From Umezawaea beigongshangensis (GTDB lineage: Bacteria > Actinomycetota > Actinomycetes > Mycobacteriales > Pseudonocardiaceae): DNA of 64,000 bases. This document shows, one piece after another, positions 28,399 to 37,258 of the stretch (position 1 is its first letter; each line of letters opens with the position of its first letter). The notes under the pieces are model-generated. The model worked only from the letters and a program-made list of their open reading frames with translations, was not told the origin of the DNA and did no database searches. Made by a program: the position numbers and the translations under genes. Location of the stretch: contig NZ_JAEIOJ010000010.1 of the NCBI RefSeq assembly GCF_016464305.1, positions 180,339 to 244,338 on the forward strand, in the 5' to 3' direction.

Positions 28399-29630
28399 CG
28401 AAGAACGTCGAGGTCGTCATCACCGGGCTGGGTGCCACCACCCCGCTCGGGGGTGACGTCCCCACCACGTGGGACGCCCTGCTGGCCGGTCGCAGCGGCG
28501 TCGCCCCGCTGACCGAGGACTGGGTGGAGCGCTTCGACCTCCCGGTCCGGATCGCGGCTCGTCTCGCGGTCGAGCCGACGGACGTCCTCCCCCGCGTGGA
28601 GGCCCGTCGCCTGGACCGCGCCGAGCAGGTGGCGCTCATCGCCTCTCGCCAGGCGTGGGAGGACGCGGGCCTGACCGAGGACTCCGTGGACAAGGAGCGT
28701 CTCGCGGTGGTCATCGGCACCGGCATCGGTGGCGTCACGACCCTGCTGGACTACGACGACCTGCTGGAGTCCTCCGGCGTCCGCAAGGTCACGCCGCTGA
28801 TCGTGCCGATGCTGATGCCGAACGGCCCGGCCGCGCACGTCGGCCTGGAGTTCAAGGCCCGCGCCGGGGTGCACGCCCCCGTGTCGGCCTGCGCGTCCGG
28901 CGCCGAGGCGCTGGCGTGGGCGTACCGCATGATCCGCGACGGCGAGGCCGACGTGGTCGTCGCCGGTGGCGCCGAGGCGTCCATCGCGGCGATCACGATG
29001 GCGGGCTTCGCCCAGGCCCGCACCATGAGCACCCGCAACGACGCGCCGCAGCAGGCGTCGCGTCCCTTCGACACCGGCCGCGACGGCTTCGTGCTCGGCG
29101 AGGGCGCCGGCATCGTCGTCCTGGAGCGCGCCGACTTCGCCGCCGCACGCGGTGCACGGGTCTACGCGAAGCTCGCGGGCATCGGCACCAGCGCGGACGG
29201 TCACCACATCACGGCCGCCGACCCCGAGGGTCTCGGCCAGGGCAGGGCCGTGGCCGCGGCGCTGCGGACCGCGGGCCTGTCCGGCAGCGACGTGAACCAC
29301 GTCAACTGCCACGCCACGTCCACCCCGGTGGGCGACGTGATCGAGCCGCGGGCGATCCGCAGGGCGGTGGGCGACCACCCGGTCCTGACGGCCCCCAAGG
29401 GTTCGCTCGGGCACCTGCTGGGTGCCGCCGGTGCGGTCGAGTCGATCATCACCGTCCTGTCGATCCGCGACGGCGTGCTGCCCCAGACGCTCAACCTGGA
29501 GGAGCAGGACCCCGCCGTCGACTTCGACGTCGTGTCCGGCGAGCCGCGCAAGATGGAGGTGACCGCCGCGGTGAACAACTCGTTCGGCTTCGGCGGGCAC
29601 AACGTCGCACTCGCCTTCACCCCGGCCTGA
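28395..29630 (+). CDS. fabF: Beta-ketoacyl-ACP synthase II
   Basis: A 411-aa elongating condensing enzyme. The catalytic Cys166 is in VSACASGAEAL; histidines are in NCHATSTPVGD and PKGSLGHLLGAAGAVE. NNSFGFGGHNVALAF ends the protein. It is the last gene of the fatty-acid operon and is followed by a strong hairpin. I recall a DUF3145 gene next to it in Streptomyces; here that gene is 7.6 kb away, beyond a lanthipeptide cluster. Confidence 0.96.
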   Translation: MTKNVEVVITGLGATTPLGGDVPTTWDALLAGRSGVAPLTEDWVERFDLPVRIAARLAVEPTDVLPRVEARRLDRAEQVALIASRQAWEDAGLTEDSVDKERLAVVIGTGIGGVTTLLDYDDLLESSGVRKVTPLIVPMLMPNGPAAHVGLEFKARAGVHAPVSACASGAEALAWAYRMIRDGEADVVVAGGAEASIAAITMAGFAQARTMSTRNDAPQQASRPFDTGRDGFVLGEGAGIVVLERADFAAARGARVYAKLAGIGTSADGHHITAADPEGLGQGRAVAAALRTAGLSGSDVNHVNCHATSTPVGDVIEPRAIRRAVGDHPVLTAPKGSLGHLLGAAGAVESIITVLSIRDGVLPQTLNLEEQDPAVDFDVVSGEPRKMEVTAAVNNSFGFGGHNVALAFTPA

Positions 29631-29699
29631 TCCCCTCGGGCCGGTCGGAGTGCGAACTCCGCTCGTGGTGCCGCCGACGCCGCCACGCCCCCGCTCAGC

Positions 29700-29737
29700 C
29701 GACGAGGGCCACCCCGATCACGGGGTGGCCCTCGTCG
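29700..29737. terminator. Terminator closing the fab operon
   Basis: A 17-bp perfect stem (29700-29716 with 29721-29737) with a 4-nt ATCA loop lies between converging stop codons and can serve both strands. Confidence 0.85.
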
Positions 29738-29751
29738 CGTTCGCGGGTCAG

Positions 29752-30333
29752 TCAGCAGGGGTCGCGCTGCGGGGTCCGCCCCTGGGGGCCGGCCTCCATC
29801 TTCAGCTCACCGTCCTCCCAGGCGAGCAGGTGCACCACGCGCCACCTGATGCAGGAGTGCTGGAAGTCCGCCGGTGCCCTGGTGAGCTCCTGGGTGCTGG
29901 TGAAGGACAGCAGGACCCGCAGGGTGTCGACCGAGGCGTCGTCGATGCGGTGCACCAGGACGTCGCCGTCCCGCGAGGTCGAGAAGTCGAGGTTCCACCG
30001 CGCCCGGTCGTACTGGCCACCGCGCTCCCTGGTGACCGCGTCCCGCCAGTTGTCGTAGTTCTTGTCGTTGATCGAGTCGAAGTAGCGCTGGAGGACGCCG
30101 CGGACGACCTCCCCGTCCGGGTGCACCGCGGCGTCCTGCGAGAGCTGCACGGTGGGGTCGCCCGGCAGCTCGGCGGAGGCCGCGGTCGAGGTGGTCAGCG
30201 GTGTCGAGACGACGATCGTCGTGCGCGCGCCGCCGTTCGGCCGCGTGTAGACGTCGCGTGCGACGACACCCGCGCCGACGGAGGCGGCGGCGACCGCCAG
30301 GACCACGGGCACCAACCACCGCACGCTGGACAT
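29752..30333 (-). CDS. Membrane-anchored hypothetical protein with NTF2-like tail
   Basis: A 193-aa product from ATG 30333. A single N-terminal helix (WLVPVVLAVAAASVGAGVVA) anchors an extracellular domain. That domain contains VVRGVLQRYFDSINDKNYDNWRDAVTRERGG, a helix pattern typical of NTF2/SnoaL-like folds found on lipoproteins and anti-sigma partners. It converges on fabF. Function unknown; the assignment of the fold is inference. Confidence 0.7.
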   Translation of the reverse strand: MSSVRWLVPVVLAVAAASVGAGVVARDVYTRPNGGARTTIVVSTPLTTSTAASAELPGDPTVQLSQDAAVHPDGEVVRGVLQRYFDSINDKNYDNWRDAVTRERGGQYDRARWNLDFSTSRDGDVLVHRIDDASVDTLRVLLSFTSTQELTRAPADFQHSCIRWRVVHLLAWEDGELKMEAGPQGRTPQRDPC

Positions 30334-30876
30334 GCCGCCGAGCCTCCCACAACCGGTGGACGGTGCACACACGCCCCGCGCGGACCTTCTTCGCACTCGC
30401 GCGCGCGACGGGGAGCCGGTGCGCACCAATCGACGTGGACAAATGCAAGACACATTCGCCTTTGATATTTACACATGCTACCGAACGGGGCAACGAGCAC
30501 CATCCGAAAGTATGCACGATCTGTAAAATTCGAACACACGTAGAATTACCGGCACCACCGGTCGTGCAACTTTCAGTAATCCCCGCCCGTCCGGCGCGAA
30601 TCCGCAGCACAGGGACATCGCAGCAGGTAGAGACGGTGCTGCATTAAGGAGACATTAACTGGCGATGACGCCGCTGAGTCATCTCAAACACGGCATACGG
30701 GTGGTTTAGGGCACGACAGAGCTACTGATCGTTCCACGCAGAGACATCCCGTGCTCCACGGTCAGACACGATCGGGTGAGCCTCGTCCCCGTTATGGCGG
30801 ATTGGCGGGTTAATGGTTCACATGCGGGAATATGTCGGTCACCGCGCCCCACCGAGTCGGGAAGAAGGGACCTGCC
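30334..30876. promoter_or_regulatory. AT-rich divergent promoter region of the lanthipeptide cluster
   Basis: No gene is supported in this 543-bp stretch. Its central part (about 30430-30700) is noticeably AT-richer than the rest of the window, including TTTGATATTTACACATG and TGTAAAATTCGAACAC. It lies between the hypothetical membrane protein and the lanthionine synthetase and should hold both promoters. No RamR-like regulator gene is nearby. Confidence 0.5.
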
Positions 30877-33495
30877 GTGGATCTCCGCTACGAGGCCTAC
30901 TGCTTCGCAGATCGTCACTTCTTCGACGTGCAGAGCCACGGAGAAACGCCCGACGACGACTTTTCGCTGTCGCTCCCCGAACTACCGGCCGGTTGGACGC
31001 AGAGCGACCGCGACGTCTGGCGGGTGCTCCGTCCGGCCGAGGGCGACATGCCGGGGCAGGGCTGGAAGATCCACGCGTCGGCGACCCCGGCCAACGCCGA
31101 GCGCGTGCTCACCGCGACGCACGCCCACTGCACGGCGAACGGCATCCCCTTCAAGTACCTGCGCACCCGGTCGATCCTGACCGCCCGCAACTCCAAGTAC
31201 GCCCCCCGCCAGGCGAGCGGCAAGCTCGTCACGATCTACCCGCGGGACGAGGCGGAGCTGGAGCGGACGCTGACCGCGCTGGCCGCGGAACTCGCCGGTG
31301 AGCCCGGTCCCTACGTCCTGAGCGACCTGCGCTTCGGCTCCGGCCCCCTCTACGTGCGCTACGGCGGCTTCCTGGAGCAGTGGGTCGTCGACGCGCAGGG
31401 CAACCGCGTGCCGGCCGTGCAGCGCCCGGACGGCACGCTCGTGCCCGACGAGCGCAGGCCCACGTTCCACGTGCCCGACTGGGTCGAGTTGCCGGACTTC
31501 CTGCGTCCGCACGTCGAGGCCCGCGGTGGCAGCACGACGGACTTCCCGTACCAGGTGCGCAGCTCGCTGCACTTCTCCAACGGCGGCGGCGTCTACCAGG
31601 CCGTTCCCGCCGGTGGCGGAGACCCGGTCGTGCTCAAGGAGGCCCGTCCGCACGCCGGGCTGGACCGCGACGGCACCGACGCGGTGACCCGGCTGGAGCG
31701 CGAGCACGACGTCCTCGCGGGGCTGCGCGGCGTGCCCGGCGTGCCCCAGCTGCTGGGCCGCTTCACCGCGTGGGAGCACCACTTCCTCGCCATGAGCCAC
31801 CTGCCGGGCATCCCGCTGGGACGCTGGCTGGCCCAGCACTACCCGCTGAGCAGGCACGAGGTCACCGAGCAGGAGATCGCCGACTTCACGGCGCGCGCCC
31901 TGCGGGTGCTCGCACAGATCGAACGGATCATCACGTCCCTGCACGAGCGCGGCGTGGTGTTCGGCGACCTGCACGACCGCAACGTCCTCGTCGACGAGGA
32001 CGACACCGTGGGCCTGGTGGACTTCGAGCTCGCGTTCCCCGCCGACGACCACCGCAGACCGGCGCTGGGCGCACCGGGGTTCTACGCCCCGGCCGACCGC
32101 CGCGGCGTCGAGGTCGACGAGTACGCCCTGGGCGCGCTGCGGCTGTGGATGTTCCTGCCGCTCAACACGATGCTGACGCTGTCCCCGGAGAAGCTCGACG
32201 GCTACGTCCGGTTCGTCCAGCAGCGCTTCGACCTGCCGGCCGGGTACGCCGAACAGGTGCGCGGCGCGCTGGCGCCGCGACCCGCGCCGACGGCTCCGGT
32301 GTCACCGGGCCCGGTCGCGGAGCTGGAGCGGGCCAGCCTGGACTCCGACCCCGCCGCGACGGACTGGGACGCGGTGCGCAAGGCCGTCGCGGAGGCGATC
32401 CTCGCCAGCGCGACGCCCGAGCGGCAGGACCGGCTCTTCCCCGGCGACATCGAGCAGTTCGAGGTGGGCGGCACCGTCTTCGGGTGCGGCGCGGCCGGAG
32501 TGCTGCACGCGCTGGCGGTCACCGGCGCCGGGCGCTTCCCCGAGCACGAGCAGTGGCTCGTCGACACCGTCTGGCGGACCCCGCCGACCCGTCCGGGCTT
32601 CTACGACGGCGCGCACGGCATCGCGCACGTCCTGGAGAACTTCGGTCACCACGACCGCGCGACGGAACTCGTGGAGGAGTTCCGGCCGCTGGTCGAGCAG
32701 ACCCCGGACCACGGTCTCGGCGGCGGACTGTCCGGTGTGGCGCTGAACCTGCTGCACTTCGCGGACTCGCGCGGCGACGACGACTACGCGGCGCAGGCCG
32801 TGGCGATCGGCGACCGGCTGGCCGCGGGACTGGAGCACGCGGCCGGTCCCGGCAAGCACGGCCGGGCGGGTCTGCTGCACGGCTGGTCCGGTCCGGCGCT
32901 GCTGTTCGTGCACCTGTTCCGCCGCACCGGCGACCGCGCCTGGCTGGACCTCGCGGACCGCGCGCTGCTGCGCGACCTGGACGAGTGCGCGGTCACCCCG
33001 GACGGGTCGCTCCAGGTGCGCGACGGTTCACTGCGCACCCTGCCCTACCTGCGGACCGGCAGCGCCGGCATCGCGGTGGTGGCGAACGAGCTCGCCCCGC
33101 ACAGCCCGGACGCGCCGAGCGTCGCCCTGCTGCCGCAGCTGCTGCGCAGCAGCCTCGGCGAGTTCGTGATCCAGCCCGGCCTGATGCTCGGCCGGGGAAG
33201 CCTGATCACGGCGCTCGCCCTGGCGCAGCGTCGCGAGCCGGACCCCGTGCGGGCGGAGTCGCTGGCCGCGCACCTGGCCCTGCTGTCCTGGCACGCCGTC
33301 GACTTCCGGGGCGGCATCGCCTTCCCCGGCAACCAGCTCCTGCGACTGTCCTGCGACCTCGGCACCGGGAGCGCGGGCGTGCTGCTCGCGGTGTCGGCGG
33401 CGCTGGACGACCGCATCCCCCCGCTGCCGTTCCTCGGTGAGCAGCAGCCCCCAGAACGTCGGCCGAACCCGGCCGATGAGATGAAGTCGAGTTAG
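30877..33495 (+). CDS. ramC: Class III lanthionine synthetase (RamC/AmfT type)
   Basis: An 872-aa three-domain enzyme that phosphorylates, dehydrates and cyclises the precursor encoded just downstream. The N-terminal lyase-like domain begins DLRYEAYCFADRHFFD, which is typical of RamC. The kinase domain has Lys254 (VVLKEARP), the catalytic loop GDLHDRNVLV (Asp364, Asn369) and VDFE (Asp382) in place of DFG. The C-terminal LanC-like domain has YDGAHGIAHV and LLHGWSG, but lacks the zinc Cys/Cys/His set, as class III enzymes do. GTG 30877 behind GAAGGGA gives the family N-terminus; an ATG at 30832 adds 15 residues. Confidence 0.95.
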   Translation: MDLRYEAYCFADRHFFDVQSHGETPDDDFSLSLPELPAGWTQSDRDVWRVLRPAEGDMPGQGWKIHASATPANAERVLTATHAHCTANGIPFKYLRTRSILTARNSKYAPRQASGKLVTIYPRDEAELERTLTALAAELAGEPGPYVLSDLRFGSGPLYVRYGGFLEQWVVDAQGNRVPAVQRPDGTLVPDERRPTFHVPDWVELPDFLRPHVEARGGSTTDFPYQVRSSLHFSNGGGVYQAVPAGGGDPVVLKEARPHAGLDRDGTDAVTRLEREHDVLAGLRGVPGVPQLLGRFTAWEHHFLAMSHLPGIPLGRWLAQHYPLSRHEVTEQEIADFTARALRVLAQIERIITSLHERGVVFGDLHDRNVLVDEDDTVGLVDFELAFPADDHRRPALGAPGFYAPADRRGVEVDEYALGALRLWMFLPLNTMLTLSPEKLDGYVRFVQQRFDLPAGYAEQVRGALAPRPAPTAPVSPGPVAELERASLDSDPAATDWDAVRKAVAEAILASATPERQDRLFPGDIEQFEVGGTVFGCGAAGVLHALAVTGAGRFPEHEQWLVDTVWRTPPTRPGFYDGAHGIAHVLENFGHHDRATELVEEFRPLVEQTPDHGLGGGLSGVALNLLHFADSRGDDDYAAQAVAIGDRLAAGLEHAAGPGKHGRAGLLHGWSGPALLFVHLFRRTGDRAWLDLADRALLRDLDECAVTPDGSLQVRDGSLRTLPYLRTGSAGIAVVANELAPHSPDAPSVALLPQLLRSSLGEFVIQPGLMLGRGSLITALALAQRREPDPVRAESLAAHLALLSWHAVDFRGGIAFPGNQLLRLSCDLGTGSAGVLLAVSAALDDRIPPLPFLGEQQPPERRPNPADEMKSS

Positions 33496-33504
33496 GGAGT
33501 CATC

Positions 33505-33630
33505 ATGGAGAACATCCTCGACCTGCAGGTTCTGGACACCCCCGAGGGCCTGGAGCTGACCGGTGGCGGCAGCCGCGCGAGCCTGCTGCTCTGCGGCGAC
33601 AGCAGCCTGAGCCTCACCACCTGCAACTGA
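33505..33630 (+). CDS. ramS: SapB-like class III lanthipeptide precursor
   Basis: A 41-aa peptide, ATG 33505, 9 bp after ramC, with GGGAG as RBS. The leader MENILDLQVLDTPEGLEL carries the ILDLQ motif required by class III synthetases. The core region is SRASLLLCGDSSLSLTTCN preceded by TGGG. It contains two S-x2-S-x3-C units (Ser23-Ser26-Cys30 and Ser33-Ser36-Cys40), the pattern that forms the two rings of SapB. From memory the S. coelicolor RamS core is TGSRASLLLCGDSSLSITTCN, so the difference is an added Gly-Gly and Ile to Leu. The product is expected to be a surface-active morphogen for aerial growth (inference). Confidence 0.95.
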   Translation: MENILDLQVLDTPEGLELTGGGSRASLLLCGDSSLSLTTCN

Positions 33631-33675
33631 CGGGTGCACGCCGCGACCCCGTGAGGTCGCAGAGGTGAAGCACGT

Positions 33676-33714
33676 GGGCGGGAGCGGCGCAGTCGAAGTG
33701 CGCCGCTCCCGCCC
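33676..33714 (+). terminator. Intra-operon attenuator after the precursor gene
   Basis: A 16-bp perfect stem (33676-33691 with 33699-33714) with a 7-nt loop lies between ramS and ramA. Partial termination or 3'-end stabilisation here would give more precursor mRNA than exporter mRNA. Confidence 0.8.
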
Positions 33715-33756
33715 CTCGTTCATCATGCGGCAGCGCACCCCGCGGAGGAAGTGCCG

Positions 33757-35418
33757 ATGAACCCTTCGGACCGCAGCCTCTTGGCCCTGGTTTCCACCCG
33801 TGACCCGTGGTGGCTGCTGGTGCTGGTCCTGTCGGGTTGTGTCGCCGCCGCGGCCGGACTGCTCCTGCCGGACGCCGTGGCACGCGCGGTGGACGCGGTG
33901 CTCGACGGCGGCGGCGTGACGAGCGCGGTCCTGTGGTTCGCCGCGCTCGCCGCCGTCGAGGTCGTCGCGGACGTGCTGGACGTGATCGCCAGGGCGCGCA
34001 CCACCAGCAGCGGAACCGCCTGGCTGCGGCACCGGCTCTCCGGCCACCTGCTCGCGCTGGGCACCCGGCGGCGGTTCGCCTCGGGCGACGCGGTGAGCAG
34101 GCTGACGACCGACTGCGCCGAGGCGGGCGGCGTGTCGGTGACCGTCGTGCGGCTCGCGCTGGCCGCGCTGACCTCGCTGGGGTCCGTGGTGGCCCTGGCG
34201 CTGCTGGACTGGCGCCTGGCGATGGTGTTCCTCGCCGGCGTCCCCGTCGCGCTGCTGCTGGCGGGCACGCACCTGCGGCAGACCGCCGACGACGTCGCCG
34301 CCTACCAGCGCGTGTCGGGCGAGCTGTCCGCGCGCCTGCTGGACGCGATGCGCGGCGTCCGCACGATCGCCGCCTCCGGCACCGCCGAGCAGGAGACCGC
34401 CAGGGTGCTGCGTCCCCTGCCGCGGCTCGCGGCGGCGGGAACGGGGATGTGGCGCGCGCAGTCCCGGATGGTGTGGCGGGCCGCGCTGCTGCTCCCGGCC
34501 GTCGAGCTGGCCGTGCTGATCACCGCCGGGTTCTCGCTGGCGGCCGGCCGGCTGAGCACCGGCCAGGTGCTGGGCGCGCTGGGCTACGTCGTGCTGGGGA
34601 TGTCGCTGGTCAGACAGGCCCCCCTGCTCACCGCGCTGGCACGGGCGCGCGCCGGTGCCGCGCGCATCGCCGAGGTGCTCGACACGCCGCCGCCGCGTCG
34701 CGGCGCGCAGCACCCCCCGCCCGGTCCCGGTCGCGTGGAGCTGCGCGGGGTCGGCGTGCTGCCGGACGTGCTGCGCGACGTGGACCTCGTCGTGCCCGCC
34801 GGGGCGTTCGTCGTCGTGGTCGGGGCCTCCGGCTCCGGCAAGTCGGCGCTCACCTCCGTGCTGGGCGGACTGCTGGAACCCGACACCGGCCGGGTGCTGC
34901 TCGACGGACGTCCGCTTCAGGAGACGTCGGCCGGGGCGGTCTTCGGGCACGCCTTCGACCGCCCGGCCCTGCTGGGCCGCACCGTCGCCGACGCCGTGGC
35001 CTGCGGCACGTCGGCCGACCGCTCCCGCGTGCGCGCCGCGTGCCGCGCCGCCCAGGTGCACGACGTCGTCGTGCGGCTGCCAGAGGGCTACGACACGCCG
35101 CTGGCGCTGACCCCGCTGTCCGGCGGGGAGGCGCAGCGCCTGGGACTGGCGCGGGCGATCGTGCGCGACCCGCGCGTGCTGGTGCTCGACGACGCCACGG
35201 CGAGCCTGGACGCCGTCACCGAGTCCGGGGTGAGCCGGGCGATCGACGAGGCCCTGCCGGGACGCACGCGGGTCGTGACCACCCACCGGGTGACCACGGC
35301 CGAGCGCGCCGACCTGGTGGTGTGGCTGGAGCGCGGCCGGGTGCGCCGCAGCGGCCCGCACGAGGTGCTGTGGGAGGACCCCGAGTACCGCGCGGTGTTC
35401 GCGGAGGCACGCGGGTGA
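33757..35418 (+). CDS. ramA: ABC transporter, fused permease-ATPase (RamA type)
   Basis: A 553-aa half-transporter. The six-helix export domain spans about 1-310, and the nucleotide-binding domain has Walker A GASGSGKSAL, signature LSGGEAQRLGLARAI, Walker B VLVLDDATASLD and a switch His (TTHRVT). It likely exports the SapB-like peptide together with the next gene product. I prefer ATG 33757, 7 nt after GGAGGA; GTG 33751 would be too close to the RBS. It overlaps ramB by 4 nt. Confidence 0.92.
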   Translation: MNPSDRSLLALVSTRDPWWLLVLVLSGCVAAAAGLLLPDAVARAVDAVLDGGGVTSAVLWFAALAAVEVVADVLDVIARARTTSSGTAWLRHRLSGHLLALGTRRRFASGDAVSRLTTDCAEAGGVSVTVVRLALAALTSLGSVVALALLDWRLAMVFLAGVPVALLLAGTHLRQTADDVAAYQRVSGELSARLLDAMRGVRTIAASGTAEQETARVLRPLPRLAAAGTGMWRAQSRMVWRAALLLPAVELAVLITAGFSLAAGRLSTGQVLGALGYVVLGMSLVRQAPLLTALARARAGAARIAEVLDTPPPRRGAQHPPPGPGRVELRGVGVLPDVLRDVDLVVPAGAFVVVVGASGSGKSALTSVLGGLLEPDTGRVLLDGRPLQETSAGAVFGHAFDRPALLGRTVADAVACGTSADRSRVRAACRAAQVHDVVVRLPEGYDTPLALTPLSGGEAQRLGLARAIVRDPRVLVLDDATASLDAVTESGVSRAIDEALPGRTRVVTTHRVTTAERADLVVWLERGRVRRSGPHEVLWEDPEYRAVFAEARG

Positions 35419-37124
35419 CCGCGGTCCGGATGTACGTCGACGCGCTGGCGGGACAGCGGCGCGAGGCGCTGGCGCTGCTGGGGTGGTCGCTGCTGGAGGG
35501 CGTCCCCGCGCTGCTGTCCGGCAGGCTCGTGGCCCTGGCCGTCGACCGCGGGTTCGCCGCGGGCGAGCCGTGGACCGGCGTGGCGTGGCTGGTGGCGTTC
35601 GGCGTGACGGCCGTGCTGGGCGCCGTGGGCTCCCGCCTGGTGTTCCGCCAGCTCGGGGCCGTCGTGGAGCCGATGCGCGACGCGCTGGTGGCCGTGGTCG
35701 TGCGGGGTGTCCTGCGCGGCGGCAACGGCGCGCGCTCGCGGCCGGACGCCGGCGGGGTCGCCCGGCTGACCCGGCACGTCGAGGTGGTGCGGGACGTGAC
35801 GGCCGGGCTGCTGGTGCAGTCCCGCTCGCTGCTCGTGACCACGGTCGCGGCGCTGGTGGGGATCTTCGGCACGGCCGGTGAGCTGGCCTGGCCGGTGACG
35901 CTGCCGGTGCTGCTGGCGCTGCTGCTGTTCGCCCTGCTGCTGCGCACCCTCGCGGCCCGGCAGCGCGATCTCGTGCTGGCCGACGAGCGCATCGCCGAGG
36001 TCGCCGGGACCGTGCAGTCCGGCGTGCGGGACGTGGTGGCGTGCGGCGCGCAGGACGAGGCGGGCCGCGCGGTGGCCGCCGAGGTCGACGCGCAGGCCGC
36101 GGCGGCGGTCCGGCTGGCCCGCGCGGGCGCGCTGCGCACGCTCGTCGTCGCCGTCGGCGGCTACGCCCCGCTGGTGCTCGTGCTGGCCGTCGCGCCGGGC
36201 CTGGTGGCCTCGGGGCGGCTCACGGCGGGCGCGGTGCTCGGCACCGTGGTCTACCTGACCACGAACCTGCAACCCGCCCTGCTGGGACTGGCCGAGTCCA
36301 CCGGCAGCGCGGTGCTGCGGCTGGTGGTGACGCTGCGGCGGCTGTCCGAGGCGGCGACGGCCCCCGCCCCGGCCACCGGCGCGCTCGTCCCGTCGGGGAG
36401 CGCGATCGGCGTGCGGGGGCTGACCTTCGGCTACGGCGCGCACGCCGAGCCCGTGGTGCGCGACCTCGACCTCGACCTGCGTCCCGGCGACCACCTGGCG
36501 GTGATCGGGCCGAGCGGCATCGGCAAGTCGACGCTGGCCGGGCTGCTGGTGGGGCTGGAACGGCCGGACCGGGGCCACGTGCTGCTCGGCGGGGTGCCGG
36601 TGCACGAGGTGGCGCCCGCGGTGCGGCACCGGATCGTCGCGCTCGTCCCGCAGGAGGCCTACGTGTTCACCGGGACCGTGCGGGACAACCTGGCGCTGTT
36701 CGCCCCGGACGCGTGCGACGAGGACCTCCTGGCCGCCGTGGAGGCGGTGGGCGCCGGAGATCTGGTGCGCGGCCTCGGCGGCCTGTCCGGCGAGGTGGGG
36801 CACGGCGACCTGTCCACCGGGCAGGCGCAACTGCTGGCGGCGGCGCGGGTGCACGCGAGCCCCGCGGACGTGGTGGTGCTGGACGAGGCGACGTCGAGCC
36901 TGGACGCGGCGGCCGAGGCGGTGGTCGAGCGGGCCTTCGCCGAGCGCGGCGGGGTGCTCGTGGTGATCGCCCACCGGCTCAGCTCCGCGCTGCGCGCCGA
37001 CCGGGTGCTGGTCATGGACGGCGGGACGCCGCTGCTCGGCGAGCACGGCGAACTGCTGGCGACCTCCCCGCTGTACGCCGACCTGATGCGCGCGTGGACG
37101 GGCCCCAACGCGGTCCACCCGTGA
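35415..37124 (+). CDS. ramB: ABC transporter, fused permease-ATPase (RamB type)
   Basis: A 569-aa half-transporter coupled to ramA by a GTGA overlap. The membrane domain is followed by Walker A GPSGIGKSTL, an altered signature LSTGQAQLLAAAR in place of LSGGQ, Walker B VVVLDEATSSLD and switch AHRLS. It should form a heterodimer with RamA. Its stop codon lies in the first unit of a 22-bp repeat array. Confidence 0.92.
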   Translation: MTAVRMYVDALAGQRREALALLGWSLLEGVPALLSGRLVALAVDRGFAAGEPWTGVAWLVAFGVTAVLGAVGSRLVFRQLGAVVEPMRDALVAVVVRGVLRGGNGARSRPDAGGVARLTRHVEVVRDVTAGLLVQSRSLLVTTVAALVGIFGTAGELAWPVTLPVLLALLLFALLLRTLAARQRDLVLADERIAEVAGTVQSGVRDVVACGAQDEAGRAVAAEVDAQAAAAVRLARAGALRTLVVAVGGYAPLVLVLAVAPGLVASGRLTAGAVLGTVVYLTTNLQPALLGLAESTGSAVLRLVVTLRRLSEAATAPAPATGALVPSGSAIGVRGLTFGYGAHAEPVVRDLDLDLRPGDHLAVIGPSGIGKSTLAGLLVGLERPDRGHVLLGGVPVHEVAPAVRHRIVALVPQEAYVFTGTVRDNLALFAPDACDEDLLAAVEAVGAGDLVRGLGGLSGEVGHGDLSTGQAQLLAAARVHASPADVVVLDEATSSLDAAAEAVVERAFAERGGVLVVIAHRLSSALRADRVLVMDGGTPLLGEHGELLATSPLYADLMRAWTGPNAVHP

Positions 37125-37246
37125 GTTGAGCATCCAAGCACCACGAGTTGAGCGTTCAGGCACCGCGAGTGGAGCGTTCGAGCACGAGGACCACCGGTCC
37201 CCGTGTCCCGAACGCTCCACTCGCCGTGCTCGAACGCGCGACTCGC
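37123..37246. repeat. 22-bp repeats, direct then inverted, after ramB
   Basis: Three direct 22-bp units (37123-37144, 37145-37166, 37167-37188; pattern GAGTTGAGCGTTCAGGCACCGC) are followed by two inverted units (37203-37224, 37225-37246). The third unit and the first inverted unit share a perfect 15-bp complementary arm, forming a hairpin between converging ramB and DUF3145 genes. The same unit recurs at 39650-39732. Confidence 0.85.
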
Positions 37247-37258
37247 GGCGGGCGGCCG

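Noticed and set aside
26176..29630. Polyketide synthase reading of fabD-fabH-acpP-fabF
   Set aside because: Gene order, single-domain enzymes and the FasR/MabR regulator identify primary type II fatty acid synthesis.
30640..30710. 14-codon ORF with AAGGAG upstream of ramC
   Set aside because: The spacing from AAGGAG to ATG is too long and the peptide has no class III leader or core features.
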